From positions 452,346-516,345 of the forward strand of contig CAVOLQ010000003.1 in assembly GCA_963696875.1 (NCBI GenBank): a DNA stretch of 64,000 bases. The letters are read 5' to 3'. The translations under genes and the position numbers were made by a program. Positions 26,400 through 35,784 of the stretch are shown here, piece after piece. How positions within the stretch are numbered: position 1 is the stretch's first letter; each line of letters starts with the position of its first letter. The notes beneath the pieces were generated by a model that had not been told where the DNA came from, did no database searches, and saw only the letters and a list, made by a program, of their open reading frames with translations. Origin of the DNA: Albibacterium sp963696875. GTDB taxonomy: Bacteria; Bacteroidota; Bacteroidia; Sphingobacteriales; Sphingobacteriaceae.

Positions 26400-28103
26400 A
26401 TGATTTCCAGTTTAGACATAACTATACAAAATAAAATAAATCAATGGTTAGGTGATTCTTACGATTCTAAAACTAACGCATCTGTAAAAAAACTGGTTGA
26501 CGAAAACCGAAAAGATGATCTTTTAGATGCTTTTTATAAAGATCTTGAATTTGGTACAGGTGGTCTTCGTGGAATTATGGGAGTCGGTTCAAACAGAATA
26601 AATAAATATACCTTGGGAATGGCAACCCAAGGATTAAGTAATTATCTGAAGAAAGTTTACCCAGGTGAAGAGGTGAGAGTAGCCGTTTCTTATGATAGCC
26701 GGAATTATTCTAGAGAATTCGCAAAGATGGTCGCTGATGTTTTTTCCGCGAATGATATTACAGTTTATTTTTTTGAAGAAATGCGTCCAACACCGATTCT
26801 ATCTTTCGCAATTCGAGAACTAGACTGCCATAGTGGTGTAATGCTTACCGCTTCGCATAATCCTAAAGAGTATAATGGTTATAAGGCGTATTGGAAAGAC
26901 GGTGGACAATTAGTTGCTCCACATGACCATAATGTCATAAATGAGGTTAATGCTATTGAAGATAGTAGTCAGGTAGAATTTGAAGCAAAAGATCAAAATA
27001 TCAAATTATTAGGCGCTGAAATTGATCAGTTATATATTCAAAAAATTAAAGCTCTCAGCATCAGACCGGATGTAGTTTCGAGGCAGAATGACCTTAAGGT
27101 TGTGTATTCTCCTATACATGGTACCGGGATTACGATGATACCGCAAGTATTCAAAGAATGGGGATTTAAAAATTTATTGCTTGTAGAGTCACAAGCCAAG
27201 CCAGACGGAAACTTCCCCACGGTTATCTATCCAAACCCAGAAGAAGAGGAAGCGATGTCTAAAGCCATCGTGGAAGGGATAAAACAAGAAGCTGATCTTA
27301 TTCTAGCAACTGATCCCGATGCCGATCGAGTTGGAGTAGCGGTGAAGAATCTGAAGGGAGAATATCAATTGCTTAATGGAAATCAGATCGGTAGCTTATT
27401 GATTCATTATGTGCTCTCGTCTAAAAAGGAGCAGGGAGTATTGGAAGACAATGACTATATCGTAAAGACGATTGTTACCAGTTCTTTAATTGAAAAAATT
27501 GCCGAAAGCTTCCATGTAAAATGCTACGACGTTTTGACCGGCTTTAAATTTATAGGCGAATTAATGACCGAAAAGGAAGGGAAGGAGCGGTTTCTAGTCG
27601 GTGGAGAAGAGAGTTATGGGTATTTGATAGGTGATCTAGTTCGCGATAAAGATGCGATTATTTCAAGTGTGTTTATTGCCGAGATGACCGCCTATTACAA
27701 AGATCAAGGGAAAACGTTATTTGAAGCTATGATCGAACTTTACCTTCAATTCGGATATTATAAAGAAAAATTAATAGCCTTAACAAAAGAAGGAAAATCA
27801 GGAGCGGAAGAAATTTCAAATATGATGGTCGCCCTCCGACAAAATCCTCCTGCAAAATTGGGCGGAATAGAAGTGGCTGAAGTGAAAGATTATTTAAAGG
27901 GTGTTTCTGGCCTACCTAAATCGAATGTGCTGCAATTTATTACCGTCGAAGGAGATGTGATATCCGCTCGCCCTTCGGGAACTGAACCAAAAATAAAGTT
28001 CTATTGTAGTGTAAAAGGTATTTTAAATGCAGCCCAAGATTTCGATACATTGAGTCAAGAATTAGATGATAAACTAAAGCGTATCATGGCTGATTTAATG
28101 TAG
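26400..28103 (+). CDS. Phospho-sugar mutase (phosphoglucomutase/phosphomannomutase)
   Basis: A full-length 567-residue alpha-D-phosphohexomutase with four domains. The catalytic serine is Ser152 in TASHNPKEYNGYK. The metal loop is DPDADRVGV (about 300-308), the sugar-binding loop GGEESYG (about 400-406), and the phosphate-binding loop RPSGTEPKIKFY (about 523-534). It interconverts hexose 1-phosphate and 6-phosphate in the cytoplasm, feeding nucleotide-sugar synthesis for the polysaccharide genes, and would also serve galactose breakdown via glucose 1-phosphate. The size and FGTGGLRG start fit PgcA/YhxB-like enzymes. Monocistronic by spacing, or followed by the SGNH gene after 44 bases. Confidence 0.93.
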   Translation: MISSLDITIQNKINQWLGDSYDSKTNASVKKLVDENRKDDLLDAFYKDLEFGTGGLRGIMGVGSNRINKYTLGMATQGLSNYLKKVYPGEEVRVAVSYDSRNYSREFAKMVADVFSANDITVYFFEEMRPTPILSFAIRELDCHSGVMLTASHNPKEYNGYKAYWKDGGQLVAPHDHNVINEVNAIEDSSQVEFEAKDQNIKLLGAEIDQLYIQKIKALSIRPDVVSRQNDLKVVYSPIHGTGITMIPQVFKEWGFKNLLLVESQAKPDGNFPTVIYPNPEEEEAMSKAIVEGIKQEADLILATDPDADRVGVAVKNLKGEYQLLNGNQIGSLLIHYVLSSKKEQGVLEDNDYIVKTIVTSSLIEKIAESFHVKCYDVLTGFKFIGELMTEKEGKERFLVGGEESYGYLIGDLVRDKDAIISSVFIAEMTAYYKDQGKTLFEAMIELYLQFGYYKEKLIALTKEGKSGAEEISNMMVALRQNPPAKLGGIEVAEVKDYLKGVSGLPKSNVLQFITVEGDVISARPSGTEPKIKFYCSVKGILNAAQDFDTLSQELDDKLKRIMADLM

Positions 28104-28147
28104 AATTGACAAATTCGAAATTGTACTCATTCTCATAATATAGAAAT

Positions 28148-28810
28148 ATGAAACGTTTGTTATTTCTCGCACTTATTATAACACCCATATTCTTGTCCAT
28201 GAAGCAGGAAAAATCTCGAACGATTGTGTTTTTCGGAGACTCTATTACAAGGCAAGGTTCTAATGAGAATGGATTTATCCGAATTCTTCAGGATGAGTTA
28301 ATTGCTAAGGATGATAAGGCTACGCAACTAATAAATGCTGGCATTGGAGGAAATAAGGTTACTGATTTATTTCTTCGTTTCAATGAAGACGTACTTTCAA
28401 AAAATCCAGATGAAGTATTAATTTGGATTGGCATTAATGATGTTTGGCATCGGGATAATGGTACAGGAACTGATTTAAATAAATTCTCTGGCTTTTACCA
28501 AAAAATGATTGATCAGTTAAAGGAGAAAAATATAAAGGTGACTCTTTGTACGCCCGGCGTTATCGGTGAACTAAATGATAATTCGAACCCTCATGATGGC
28601 TTATTAAATGCTTTTTCAAAAGCAATCATAAAATTAGCTGAAGATAATGATTGTGAATTGATAAACTTCCGGAAAGATTTCCAAGAATACGAGCGCAAGA
28701 ATAACCTGGAAAATAATGTAAAGGGAATTCTAACAACAGACGGAGTTCATCTTAATGCACAGGGCAACCGCTTGGTTGCCGAGATTTTTAAGACATCTCT
28801 AAGGCTTTGA
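28148..28810 (+). CDS. SGNH/GDSL-family hydrolase
   Basis: A 220-residue esterase-like protein with an N-terminal hydrophobic segment (LLFLALIITPIFLS) that may be a signal peptide or anchor. The four SGNH blocks are present: block I FFGDSIT (catalytic Ser), block II GIGGNKV, block III GINDVW (Asn), and block V DGVHLN (Asp and His). The natural ester is unknown; lipase, acetyl-esterase and carbohydrate-esterase roles are all possible. Located just downstream of the phosphohexomutase. Confidence 0.88.
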   Translation: MKRLLFLALIITPIFLSMKQEKSRTIVFFGDSITRQGSNENGFIRILQDELIAKDDKATQLINAGIGGNKVTDLFLRFNEDVLSKNPDEVLIWIGINDVWHRDNGTGTDLNKFSGFYQKMIDQLKEKNIKVTLCTPGVIGELNDNSNPHDGLLNAFSKAIIKLAEDNDCELINFRKDFQEYERKNNLENNVKGILTTDGVHLNAQGNRLVAEIFKTSLRL

Positions 28811-28834
28811 TTGTACAAATTTTCACAGTAAAAG

Positions 28835-29023
28835 CTACATATTATTTCTGAAAATGAAATAAAATGCAATCAACATAATGATTACTGCAATAATGATTGT
28901 CCAAGGCACGTTTCGACCTGCTTTATCGTCATTTTGTTCCTCCAAAGACTCTTTTGAAGGACCAGGGTTCGCTTTGTGTCTTGGATAGTCGTCCTCTGCT
29001 TTTTTTCCCATTTGATTATTCAT
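28835..29023 (-). CDS. Small single-pass membrane protein of unknown function
   Basis: A 62-residue protein with a charged N-terminal half (KKAEDDYPRHKANPGPSKESLEEQ) and one transmembrane helix at about residues 42-58 (WTIIIAVIIMLIAFYFIF), then a short RNNM tail. I do not recognise a family. The clean split into a soluble charged part and a hydrophobic helix, and the lack of any competing frame, support a real gene. It converges with the SGNH hydrolase, 24 bases between stops. Confidence 0.55.
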   Translation of the reverse strand: MNNQMGKKAEDDYPRHKANPGPSKESLEEQNDDKAGRNVPWTIIIAVIIMLIAFYFIFRNNM

Positions 29024-29450
29024 TAAAAATTTCTATAAAACACCTTCTTCATCCACCTTTTCTACGACAATTTTATGGCTCGGCAGCCACTAAATCTATT
29101 TTGCAGAGACCCATTATCTAGCTGTAGAAAAAATAAGTACAAACCGGCATTTTTAATAATTAACAGGTAAACTAAATAAAAGTTCTATTGGGGTTTTATT
29201 TTTCATCAGATTAATTATTAATTAGTGTTAGTTTTATTTGCATTAATGAGCTCGTTGCACTCGGTTTGTTTTTTAAAGGTGATGAAGCTATCATGAGGGG
29301 TTTATTATCACAGTTTTATTTTAGCGGTGTTCAAGAGAGCGCTTCGCTAAGTTTATCTCGGTTTATTAATAAATTGTTTGCTTTTATTCGCATTAATGAG
29401 CTCGCTACGCTCGGTTGAGAGTTTACCGAACTCATGATGGTTTTTGAAAA
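29024..29450. repeat. Intergenic region with a dispersed repeat (copy A, 29231-29419)
   Basis: No gene is seen between the small membrane protein and clpB. Two near-copies of CATTAATGAGCTCG...CTCGG (29241-29264 and 29391-29414) flank a core at 29271-29365 that begins TTTAAAGGTGATGAAGCTAT and includes GCGCTTCGCTAAGTTTATCT. The same core recurs at 39330-39430. The core contains GCTTCGC-type words but no long open frame. Function unknown; copies spaced 10 kb apart point to a dispersed, possibly mobile, noncoding element. Confidence 0.6.
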
Positions 29451-29503
29451 AAGAAAGCCCTTTCCTCACAATCAAGCATTTGGCTCATTTGCAAAGAAAG
29501 GGC
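29451..29503 (-). terminator. Rho-independent terminator of clpB
   Basis: On the minus strand GCCCTTTC (29503-29496) pairs with GAAAGGGC (29464-29457), followed by TTTCTTTTTTC. The loop is long (31 bases), but the stem and U tract are convincing and lie 20 bases after the clpB stop. Confidence 0.7.
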
Positions 29504-29522
29504 GTTAAATGTTTTTTTTACC

Positions 29523-32127
29523 TTACTGGTTGTTTAAGAATACAAACTTATTATCAAATGTATCCAAAGTTATTTTGCTGTCCTTTTCAATTTTTCCTGC
29601 TAACAGCTCCTTAGATAGCTCATTTAATACACGTTTTTGAATAACTCTTTTTAAAGGTCTTGCCCCGAATTGAGGGTCATAGCCTAGTTGAGCCAGCCAA
29701 TCTAAAGCCTCTTCACTGGCATCCAATGTAATTCCCATTTCTTCCAACTGTTTTTGTAGGCCATGGAATTGAAGTCTCACAATTGCACTAATCTCATTTC
29801 TGCTTAAAGGAGTAAACATGATGATTTCATCGATGCGATTTAGGAATTCTGGACGAATGGTTGATTTTAATAATTCGAAGACTTCATTTTTCGTTTTGGC
29901 AATTACCTCCTCACGATTACCCTCGTTAAGCTGTTCAAAATTCTCTTGGATAAGGTGAGAGCCGATATTAGAAGTCATAATGATTATCGTATTTTTAAAA
30001 TTGACTGTCCTTCCTTTATTATCCGTAAGGTGTCCGTCATCTAATACTTGAAGGAGGATATTAAAAACATCAGGGTGTGCTTTTTCAATTTCATCTAAAA
30101 GTATAACCGAATAGGGATGTCTTCTCACTGCTTCGGTCAGCTGGCCTCCTTCGTCATAACCAACATAGCCTGGAGGCGCACCAATTAGTCTAGAAACAGA
30201 ATGTCTTTCCTGGTACTCACTCATATCAATACGTACCATAGCATGCTCATCGCTGAAAAGAAACTCAGCCAAGGCTTTTGCTAATTCTGTTTTACCGACA
30301 CCAGTTGTGCCTAAAAAGATGAAAGAACCGATCGGTCTTCTCATATCACTAAGCCGGCACGAGAACGGCGAATCGCATCAGAGATAGCTTCAATGGCTTC
30401 TTCTTGCCCTGCAACTCGTTTATGTAGTTCCATCTTCTAAATTCAAGTAGTTTTTCCCTTTCACTTTGAATCATTTTGGAAACGGGGATACCTGTCCAGC
30501 GAGAAACTACATCTGCAATATCATCAGATGTGACTTCCTCTTTTAACATACGTTCCGAACTTTGCTTTTCTTCTAGTTCGGCCTTCAGTCTGTCCACTTC
30601 AGTTTGTGTTTCCTTAATATGACCATATCTTATTTCGGCAACTTTTCCATAATCTCCAGCACGTTCAGCTTGTTCAGCTTCCAATTTATAGTCTTCAATT
30701 TTCTCAATCAGTTGGTTGACTGTATCTACTAAGGTCTTTTTCTTGTTGCCATACGGCCTTTAGCGAATCGCGTTCGCCAGAAAGATTTGCAATTTCTCTG
30801 CTCAGCTCTTCTACTTTCTTATCATCATTTTCTCGTCTGATCGCTTCTCTTTCAATTTCGAGTTGCATGATCTTTCTGATCCAGTTCATCTACTGCTTCA
30901 GGAACGGAATCCATTTCCAAACGCAGCTTCGAGGCGGCTTCATCCATTAAATCGATGGCTTTATCGGGTAGAAATCGATCGGAAATATAGCGCTGAGATA
31001 ATTCTACCGCAGCAATAATAGCGCTCATCCTTAATATGCGTACTTTATGATGGGTTTCATAACGTTCTTTTAATACCACGAAGAATGGAAATTGCGTCTT
31101 GCGGTATCCGGTTCATCCACTATGACATTCTGGAAACGACGTTCGAGGGCTTTGTCTTTTTCAAAATATTTTTGATATTCATTTAAGGTCGTTGCTCCAA
31201 TAGCCCTTAGTTCGCCACGGGCCAGAGCAGGTTTTAATATATTCGCGGCATCCATTGCACCTTCGCCACCACCTGCACCTACTAAGGTGTGGATTTCATC
31301 GATAAACAGAATAATTTGCCCGTCGACTATCCGTAACTTCTTTAATCACGGATTTTAAACGTTCTTCAAATTCACCTTTGTATTTTGCACCAGCAATTAA
31401 AGCACCCATATCCAGTGAGAAAACGGTTTTACTTTTTAAGTTTTCAGGAACATCACCTTGAACAATGCGATGTGCTATACCTTCAGCAATTGCAGTTTTA
31501 CCAACACCCGGTTCACCCACAAGAATAGGATTGTTTTTTGTTCTTCGAGAAAGAATCTGGATCACCCGTCGTAATTTCTTCATCACGACCAATAACGGGA
31601 TCAAGCTTGCCCGATTCAGCATATTCATTTAGATTTCTGGCGTATTTATTTAAGGCATTATAGGTTGCTTCTGCATTCGGATTAGTTACCCGACTATTGC
31701 CTCTTAATTCGCCTATTGCTTTTTTTAAATCCTTTTCATTGACACCTTGATCTTTTAAGAGGGTAGAGGCTTTATCTCCAGCATTTAGAATTCCCAGAAG
31801 CAAGTGTTCTACAGATACAAATTCATCCTTAAATTCTTTAAGATAGGATTGCGCCTTTTGGATAGCGCTGTTTGACGAATTGGACAAATAAATACTGCTT
31901 CCGCTTACTTTAGGGAAGGATTCAATTTGTTTATCCAGCGACTCCGTTAGATGGTTGATGTTTACGTTTAGCTTTTTCAATAAAAAACTGACAACGTTCT
32001 CATCAACTAAAAGGAGCGCTTTTAAAATATGTGATGGCTCAATAGCCTGCTGTTGATTGCCGCTTGTTATCTCAGAAGCCTTTTGGATGGCTTCTTGCGC
32101 TTTTATTGTAAAATTATTAAAATTCAT
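29523..32127 (-). pseudogene. clpB: ATP-dependent chaperone ClpB, frame broken at about eight places
   Basis: Read across frames this is a complete ClpB of about 866 residues starting MNFNNFTIKAQEAIQKA (ATG 32127). It has the two N-domain repeats, NBD1 with GEPGVGKTAIAEG, the middle-domain coiled coil (LEIEREAIRRENDDKK, EAEQAERAGDYGKVAEIRYG), NBD2 with GTTGVGKTELAKAL and GYVGYDEGGQLTEAVRR, and the C-terminal RPEFLNRIDEIIMF. Frames change near 31565 (extra A), 31325 (extra C), 31100 and 31070 (extra bases), 30870, 30740 and 30440 (extra bases), and 30348 (one A missing). ClpB disaggregates proteins with DnaK after heat shock. With this many indels within 1.3 kb and all conserved motifs intact, consensus error is far more likely than gene loss. 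Confidence 0.92.
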
Positions 32128-32330
32128 ATTGTTTTTAATCTTTAATAACTTATTCACAAAACGGATACCAATGCGATAAGTTTCGCAAAACAATAGAAAT
32201 AGTTCTTAAAGCGGAAATTTTGTCGCTTTAGTGTAAGTTTAACTGATATATTGTCATTGTTTCAGTTCGGTAGTTATTTATTATAATAAACCTATTATCC
32301 TCTCACTCCATATAATTTCTTACCTTTGTT

Positions 32331-32338
32331 CTGCATTT
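32331..32338 (+). promoter_or_regulatory. -7 box (TACCTTTG) of the B12 uptake operon
   Basis: TACCTTTG matches TAnnTTTG and lies immediately before the riboswitch, so transcription would start near 32343, at the 5' end of the aptamer. No obvious -33 TTTG was found. Confidence 0.55.
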
Positions 32339-32339
32339 G

Positions 32340-32465
32340 AGATGAAGTAAACTTCATGAAAGGGGAATCTGGTTAAAATCCAGAACTGTCCCGCAGCTGT
32401 AAGTCGTCAGAGTTTTTATCAAAAAGCTCCAAGACAAGTCAGAATACCTTCCATTTGCAAAATAC
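32340..32465 (+). ncRNA. Cobalamin (AdoCbl-type) riboswitch
   Basis: The region has the conserved cobalamin aptamer blocks in order: a GAAGTAAACTTC hairpin, GGGGAATCTGG followed by AAAATCCAG, ACTGTCCCGCAGCTGTAAG (B12 box core), and AGTCAGAATACCTTCC corresponding to the AGCCAGGAGACCTGCC block. It lies in the leader of a BtuB-like receptor gene, the classic position. With high cobalamin such switches lower expression of the uptake genes. Borders are approximate. Confidence 0.93.
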
Positions 32466-32498
32466 TATCGCGGCTTTCGGGGATTGAAGCCAAGAGGC

Positions 32499-32521
32499 GC
32501 ATCTCATTTCTTTGAGGATGC
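32499..32521 (+). promoter_or_regulatory. Hairpin after the cobalamin aptamer (possible expression platform)
   Basis: GCATCTCA (32499-32506) pairs with TGAGGATGC (32513-32521), with one bulged base. It lies between the aptamer and the btuB ATG at 32553 and has no U tract, so it would act on translation start or via competing pairing if it is the switch platform. This role is inferred from position. Confidence 0.4.
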
Positions 32522-32552
32522 TCGATTTATCAATCCCTTTAATTTATTAGTA

Positions 32553-34568
32553 ATGTTTTTGAGGGGATTTTCTATATTGGTTTTGTTATTTACGTGGGAC
32601 AGTTCTTTTGCGGAAAGTCCTTTAAAATCAATAAATAAAACTAGCGCTGATACGCTCAAAAACGATACATTAAAAACAGTTGAAATTACTAAACAAAGAG
32701 ATCTTATTCCTCTTTCGACTACTGTATCTGCGCAGCAGCTTTCCACTAAAGATATTGAAAATAGCAATAGTCTAAATGTGGCGGATGCACTAAAAGGATT
32801 TAGTGGAGTGCAAATCCGAGATTATGGTGGAATAGGAGGGATGAAGACCATTGATGTGCGAAGTTTGGGAAGCAAGCATACAGCGGTTTTTTATGATGGA
32901 ATAGCCATCAATGATGCTCAAAGTGGGGAGATTGATTTGAGTAAGTTTTCCCTGGACAATCTTCAGTCTATCGCTTTATATACTAATAACCATCACGATA
33001 TTGCACAGCCTGCAAAAGCATTTGCATCTGCATCTGCGCTTTACCTACAATCTAGATCACCGCTTTTTGAAGAAGGCAGGAGTACCAATTTACGTGCGAA
33101 TTTTCACACAGGTTCGTTTGGTCTAATTAACCCATCCCTATTAATCCAGCAAAAAATTTCGAAGAACACTAGCTTAAGTTTAAGTTCAGAATGGATGAAA
33201 GCGAATGGCGAATACGATTTTCATTACAAGAATCAGGCTCTTTTGGATACGACTATCAGAAGGAAAAACACGGATATTGAAACCTTTAGGGTTGAAATGA
33301 TAGCTCAGGGACAATTAGCAGATAGTAGTCTTTGGCGGGTAAATGGCTATGCGTATTTTTCAGAAAGAGGCCTGCCAGGGCCAGCCCTGAATAACAAGTA
33401 TTACGTTCAAGATCGGCAATGGGATAAGAATCTGTTTTTGCAAGGTTCTTGGAATAAGAAGTTCTCTGACTTTTATCAATTAAAATTGAATGGGAAATAT
33501 AATTACAATTGGCTAAGGTATATAGACCCGCTTTATAATGAACGATTTGAACTAAATAACTATTACGAGCAGCATGAGTTTTATTTTTCTTCTGTCAACC
33601 TTTTCCAGTTTAGTGAACAATTTAAAGCCGCCTTATCAGCGGATTATTTTTATAATACCTTGGATGCAAATTTAGTTTCTTTTGTTTATCCCAAAAGGAA
33701 TACAGGCTTGTTAAGCCTTGCGGCAGTATACAACGCAAAGCGACTTACAATTCAGGGGAATATTTTAGGAACACGGGTTAGTGAAGAGGTTGAAAGTGGT
33801 AATAATGCAGTTAGTAAAACAGCTTTTAGCCCTTCCTTATCTTTGTCTTACCAAGTATTAAATGAACCGTTACTTTATATTCGTAGTTCCTATAAGTCGG
33901 TATTTAGGATGCCTACTTTTAATGATTCTTATTATACTCTTATAGGCTCGACAAGCTTAAAGCCAGAATATGTAAAAGAATACAATCTTGGCTTGACCTT
34001 GCAAAAGGATTTTGAGGCTAGCTTTAAGTCGCTTACATTTAAGGTCGATGCCTATCGCAATGAAATAAAAGACAAGATTGCCGCTATTCCCAAAAGCTTT
34101 CGATGGACAATGCTGAACCTTGGTCAGGTAGACATTATGGGCATTGAGTTTGGAATTCGAGGCGAGGTTTCGCTTTCCAAAGAATTAAGTGCAGACTTTT
34201 CCATAAATAGTACATTTCAAAAAGCACTGGACAAAACTCCAGGAAGTAATCTGTATGGAATGGACATACCTTATTCGCCTAGGAATAGTGGTTCTTTACA
34301 CGCTAATCTAAATTATCGTTCTTGGATTTTTTCTTCTGCTAGTCAGTATAGCGGAGGTCGATATAATTCCTTCCAGAATATACCTGCAAATAAAATGGAT
34401 GAGTGGTTTTTGCAAGACTTTTCCCTGTCCTATTTGTTGCAATTGAAAGGGCATGAAATGAGAATAAAGGGGGAGGTAAATAATTCGACAAACGTTGATT
34501 ACGTCATTTTGGAAAACTATCCTATGCCCGGGAGGAGTTATCGATTAAGTCTTCATATCAATCTTTAA
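32553..34568 (+). CDS. BtuB-like TonB-dependent cobalamin receptor
   Basis: From ATG 32553 the protein has 671 residues with a signal peptide (FSILVLLFTWDSSFA). An upstream in-frame TTG (32484) would put coding sequence over the leader hairpin and is rejected. A plug domain follows (TVSAQQLSTKDIENSNSLNVADAL, then GVQIRDYGGIGGMKTIDVRSLG), then a 22-strand barrel ending YRLSLHINL. The cobalamin riboswitch upstream and the BtuG-like lipoprotein downstream identify the likely ligand as vitamin B12 or a related corrinoid. It needs TonB-ExbBD, which is not in the window. The frame is intact through the coding region. Confidence 0.88.
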   Translation: MFLRGFSILVLLFTWDSSFAESPLKSINKTSADTLKNDTLKTVEITKQRDLIPLSTTVSAQQLSTKDIENSNSLNVADALKGFSGVQIRDYGGIGGMKTIDVRSLGSKHTAVFYDGIAINDAQSGEIDLSKFSLDNLQSIALYTNNHHDIAQPAKAFASASALYLQSRSPLFEEGRSTNLRANFHTGSFGLINPSLLIQQKISKNTSLSLSSEWMKANGEYDFHYKNQALLDTTIRRKNTDIETFRVEMIAQGQLADSSLWRVNGYAYFSERGLPGPALNNKYYVQDRQWDKNLFLQGSWNKKFSDFYQLKLNGKYNYNWLRYIDPLYNERFELNNYYEQHEFYFSSVNLFQFSEQFKAALSADYFYNTLDANLVSFVYPKRNTGLLSLAAVYNAKRLTIQGNILGTRVSEEVESGNNAVSKTAFSPSLSLSYQVLNEPLLYIRSSYKSVFRMPTFNDSYYTLIGSTSLKPEYVKEYNLGLTLQKDFEASFKSLTFKVDAYRNEIKDKIAAIPKSFRWTMLNLGQVDIMGIEFGIRGEVSLSKELSADFSINSTFQKALDKTPGSNLYGMDIPYSPRNSGSLHANLNYRSWIFSSASQYSGGRYNSFQNIPANKMDEWFLQDFSLSYLLQLKGHEMRIKGEVNNSTNVDYVILENYPMPGRSYRLSLHINL

Positions 34569-34582
34569 TTTTTAATAGTAAT

Positions 34583-34595
34583 ACACACACACACA
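34583..34595. repeat. Short CA dinucleotide tract
   Basis: An ACACACACACACA tract lies in the 47-base gap between the receptor and the beta-propeller gene, 21 bases before the latter's ATG. Such tracts can vary in length by slippage; here it lies in the intercistronic region. Confidence 0.5.
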
Positions 34596-34615
34596 TAAAT
34601 AAAAATGATAATAAT

Positions 34616-35695
34616 ATGAAAAACAAATTCCATCTTTACTTTTTCAGCTTCCTAGCTTTTTCCATACTGCTTACTTCCTGTAAGAAAGATAATAATACAA
34701 TACCTGATGTTCCTGAAGACGCAATAAATGGTGTTTATATCCTTAATCAGGGTTTAGGCCAGGATGGTTCCGAACTCTCTTATTTCGATCTAAAGACCTC
34801 TAAAATGCAAAATGATTTTTTCATTTCCGCAAATCCAGGTGCCAAATTAGGTAGTTTAGCGAATGATATTGGGATCTACGGTAGTAAAATGTACATAACA
34901 GTGAATGGTTCAAATAAAGTAGAGGTTACCGATGCCACTACTGGTAAAATTATTACAACAATTGATAATATTATTTCTAAGCCCCGGTATGTTGCATTTT
35001 ATGGTAAACATGCATTTGTGAGTTCTTATACTGATAAGGTTTTTGCCATTGATACTGCAACCTTTGCTATCCAAGAAATAAAAGTCGGCCGTACTCCTGA
35101 GCAATTGGTTACATCAGGCGATAAAATCTTTGTTGCTAATTCAGGTTGGGGCGATTATTATTATAATGATGGAGAGCACGACAATACGGTGTCTGTTATT
35201 GATGGCAATACTTTGAAGGTAATCAAAACCATTGAAGTAGCCCCAAATGTAGACCGTATTTATTCTGATGATAATGGACATGTGTATGTTAATTCAGAGA
35301 CCATTTATGATGTTTGGCCTTCAGTTTCACATCCTTCCCGTTTATATGTAATCAATGTAAATTCTTTAAGTGTTGTAAAGGAGTTTGAATATGGGGCAGA
35401 ATTTATGGCTTTTCATAAAAACCAAGCCTATTTGTTTACGAAGGATGATCCAAGCGGTGAAACCCGATTTTTAGAGATGAATACAACAGATTTTTCGACG
35501 AAAGATAAACCTCGTTTTGAAGAATCTCAAACTCTATATGGTTTAGGAGTAGACCCTGTATCTGGTGATATTTGGATTTCTGATGCTAAGGAATATATTG
35601 TAAATGGAAATGTGTATCGTTACAATGTTCAAACGAAGACTACAGAAACCTATGAGGTGAGAGGTTTGCCTAGCAAGTTTATCTTTAAAAAGTAA
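34616..35695 (+). CDS. BtuG-like beta-propeller surface lipoprotein (DUF5074/YncE-like)
   Basis: A 359-residue lipoprotein: signal peptide with lipobox LLTSC (Cys22), a short acidic linker, then repeated propeller blades. Recognisable blade strands include LSYFDLKTSKM, VEVTDATTGKIITTI, VFAIDTATFAIQEIKVG, VSVIDGNTLKVIKTIEV and LYVINVNSLSVVKEFEYG. This is the build of BtuG in Bacteroides, a seven-bladed surface lipoprotein that binds B12 with extreme affinity and hands it to BtuB. The gene follows the BtuB-like gene after 47 bases, under the same riboswitch. The assignment rests on fold plus context; I cannot verify binding residues. Confidence 0.82.
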   Translation: MKNKFHLYFFSFLAFSILLTSCKKDNNTIPDVPEDAINGVYILNQGLGQDGSELSYFDLKTSKMQNDFFISANPGAKLGSLANDIGIYGSKMYITVNGSNKVEVTDATTGKIITTIDNIISKPRYVAFYGKHAFVSSYTDKVFAIDTATFAIQEIKVGRTPEQLVTSGDKIFVANSGWGDYYYNDGEHDNTVSVIDGNTLKVIKTIEVAPNVDRIYSDDNGHVYVNSETIYDVWPSVSHPSRLYVINVNSLSVVKEFEYGAEFMAFHKNQAYLFTKDDPSGETRFLEMNTTDFSTKDKPRFEESQTLYGLGVDPVSGDIWISDAKEYIVNGNVYRYNVQTKTTETYEVRGLPSKFIFKK

Positions 35696-35720
35696 AGAAG
35701 CCCATCCTTTTTTAACGCAG

Positions 35721-35756
35721 GTCATTGCAGATCTCTCTGCCTACGGTCGAGATGAC
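35721..35756. repeat. Imperfect inverted repeat after the B12 operon (GTCAT...ATGAC)
   Basis: GTCATTGCAGATCTCT... and ...GGTCGAGATGAC form an imperfect inverted repeat. The words resemble dispersed intergenic repeats often seen in Bacteroidota genomes. It may help end transcription of the operon, but it lacks a U tract. Confidence 0.35.
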
Positions 35757-35767
35757 GGTTATTTCAT

Positions 35768-35775
35768 TATCTTTG
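35768..35775 (+). promoter_or_regulatory. -7 box (TATCTTTG) upstream of the HAD gene
   Basis: An exact TAnnTTTG match that ends 9 bases before the ATG at 35785, so the leader would be only a few bases long. Confidence 0.45.
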
Positions 35776-35784
35776 CAGTAAATT

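Noticed and set aside
32484..32552. TTG start of the BtuB-like gene
   Set aside because: It would translate the riboswitch hairpin and place a non-signal stretch before the signal peptide; ATG 32553 gives a normal signal peptide.
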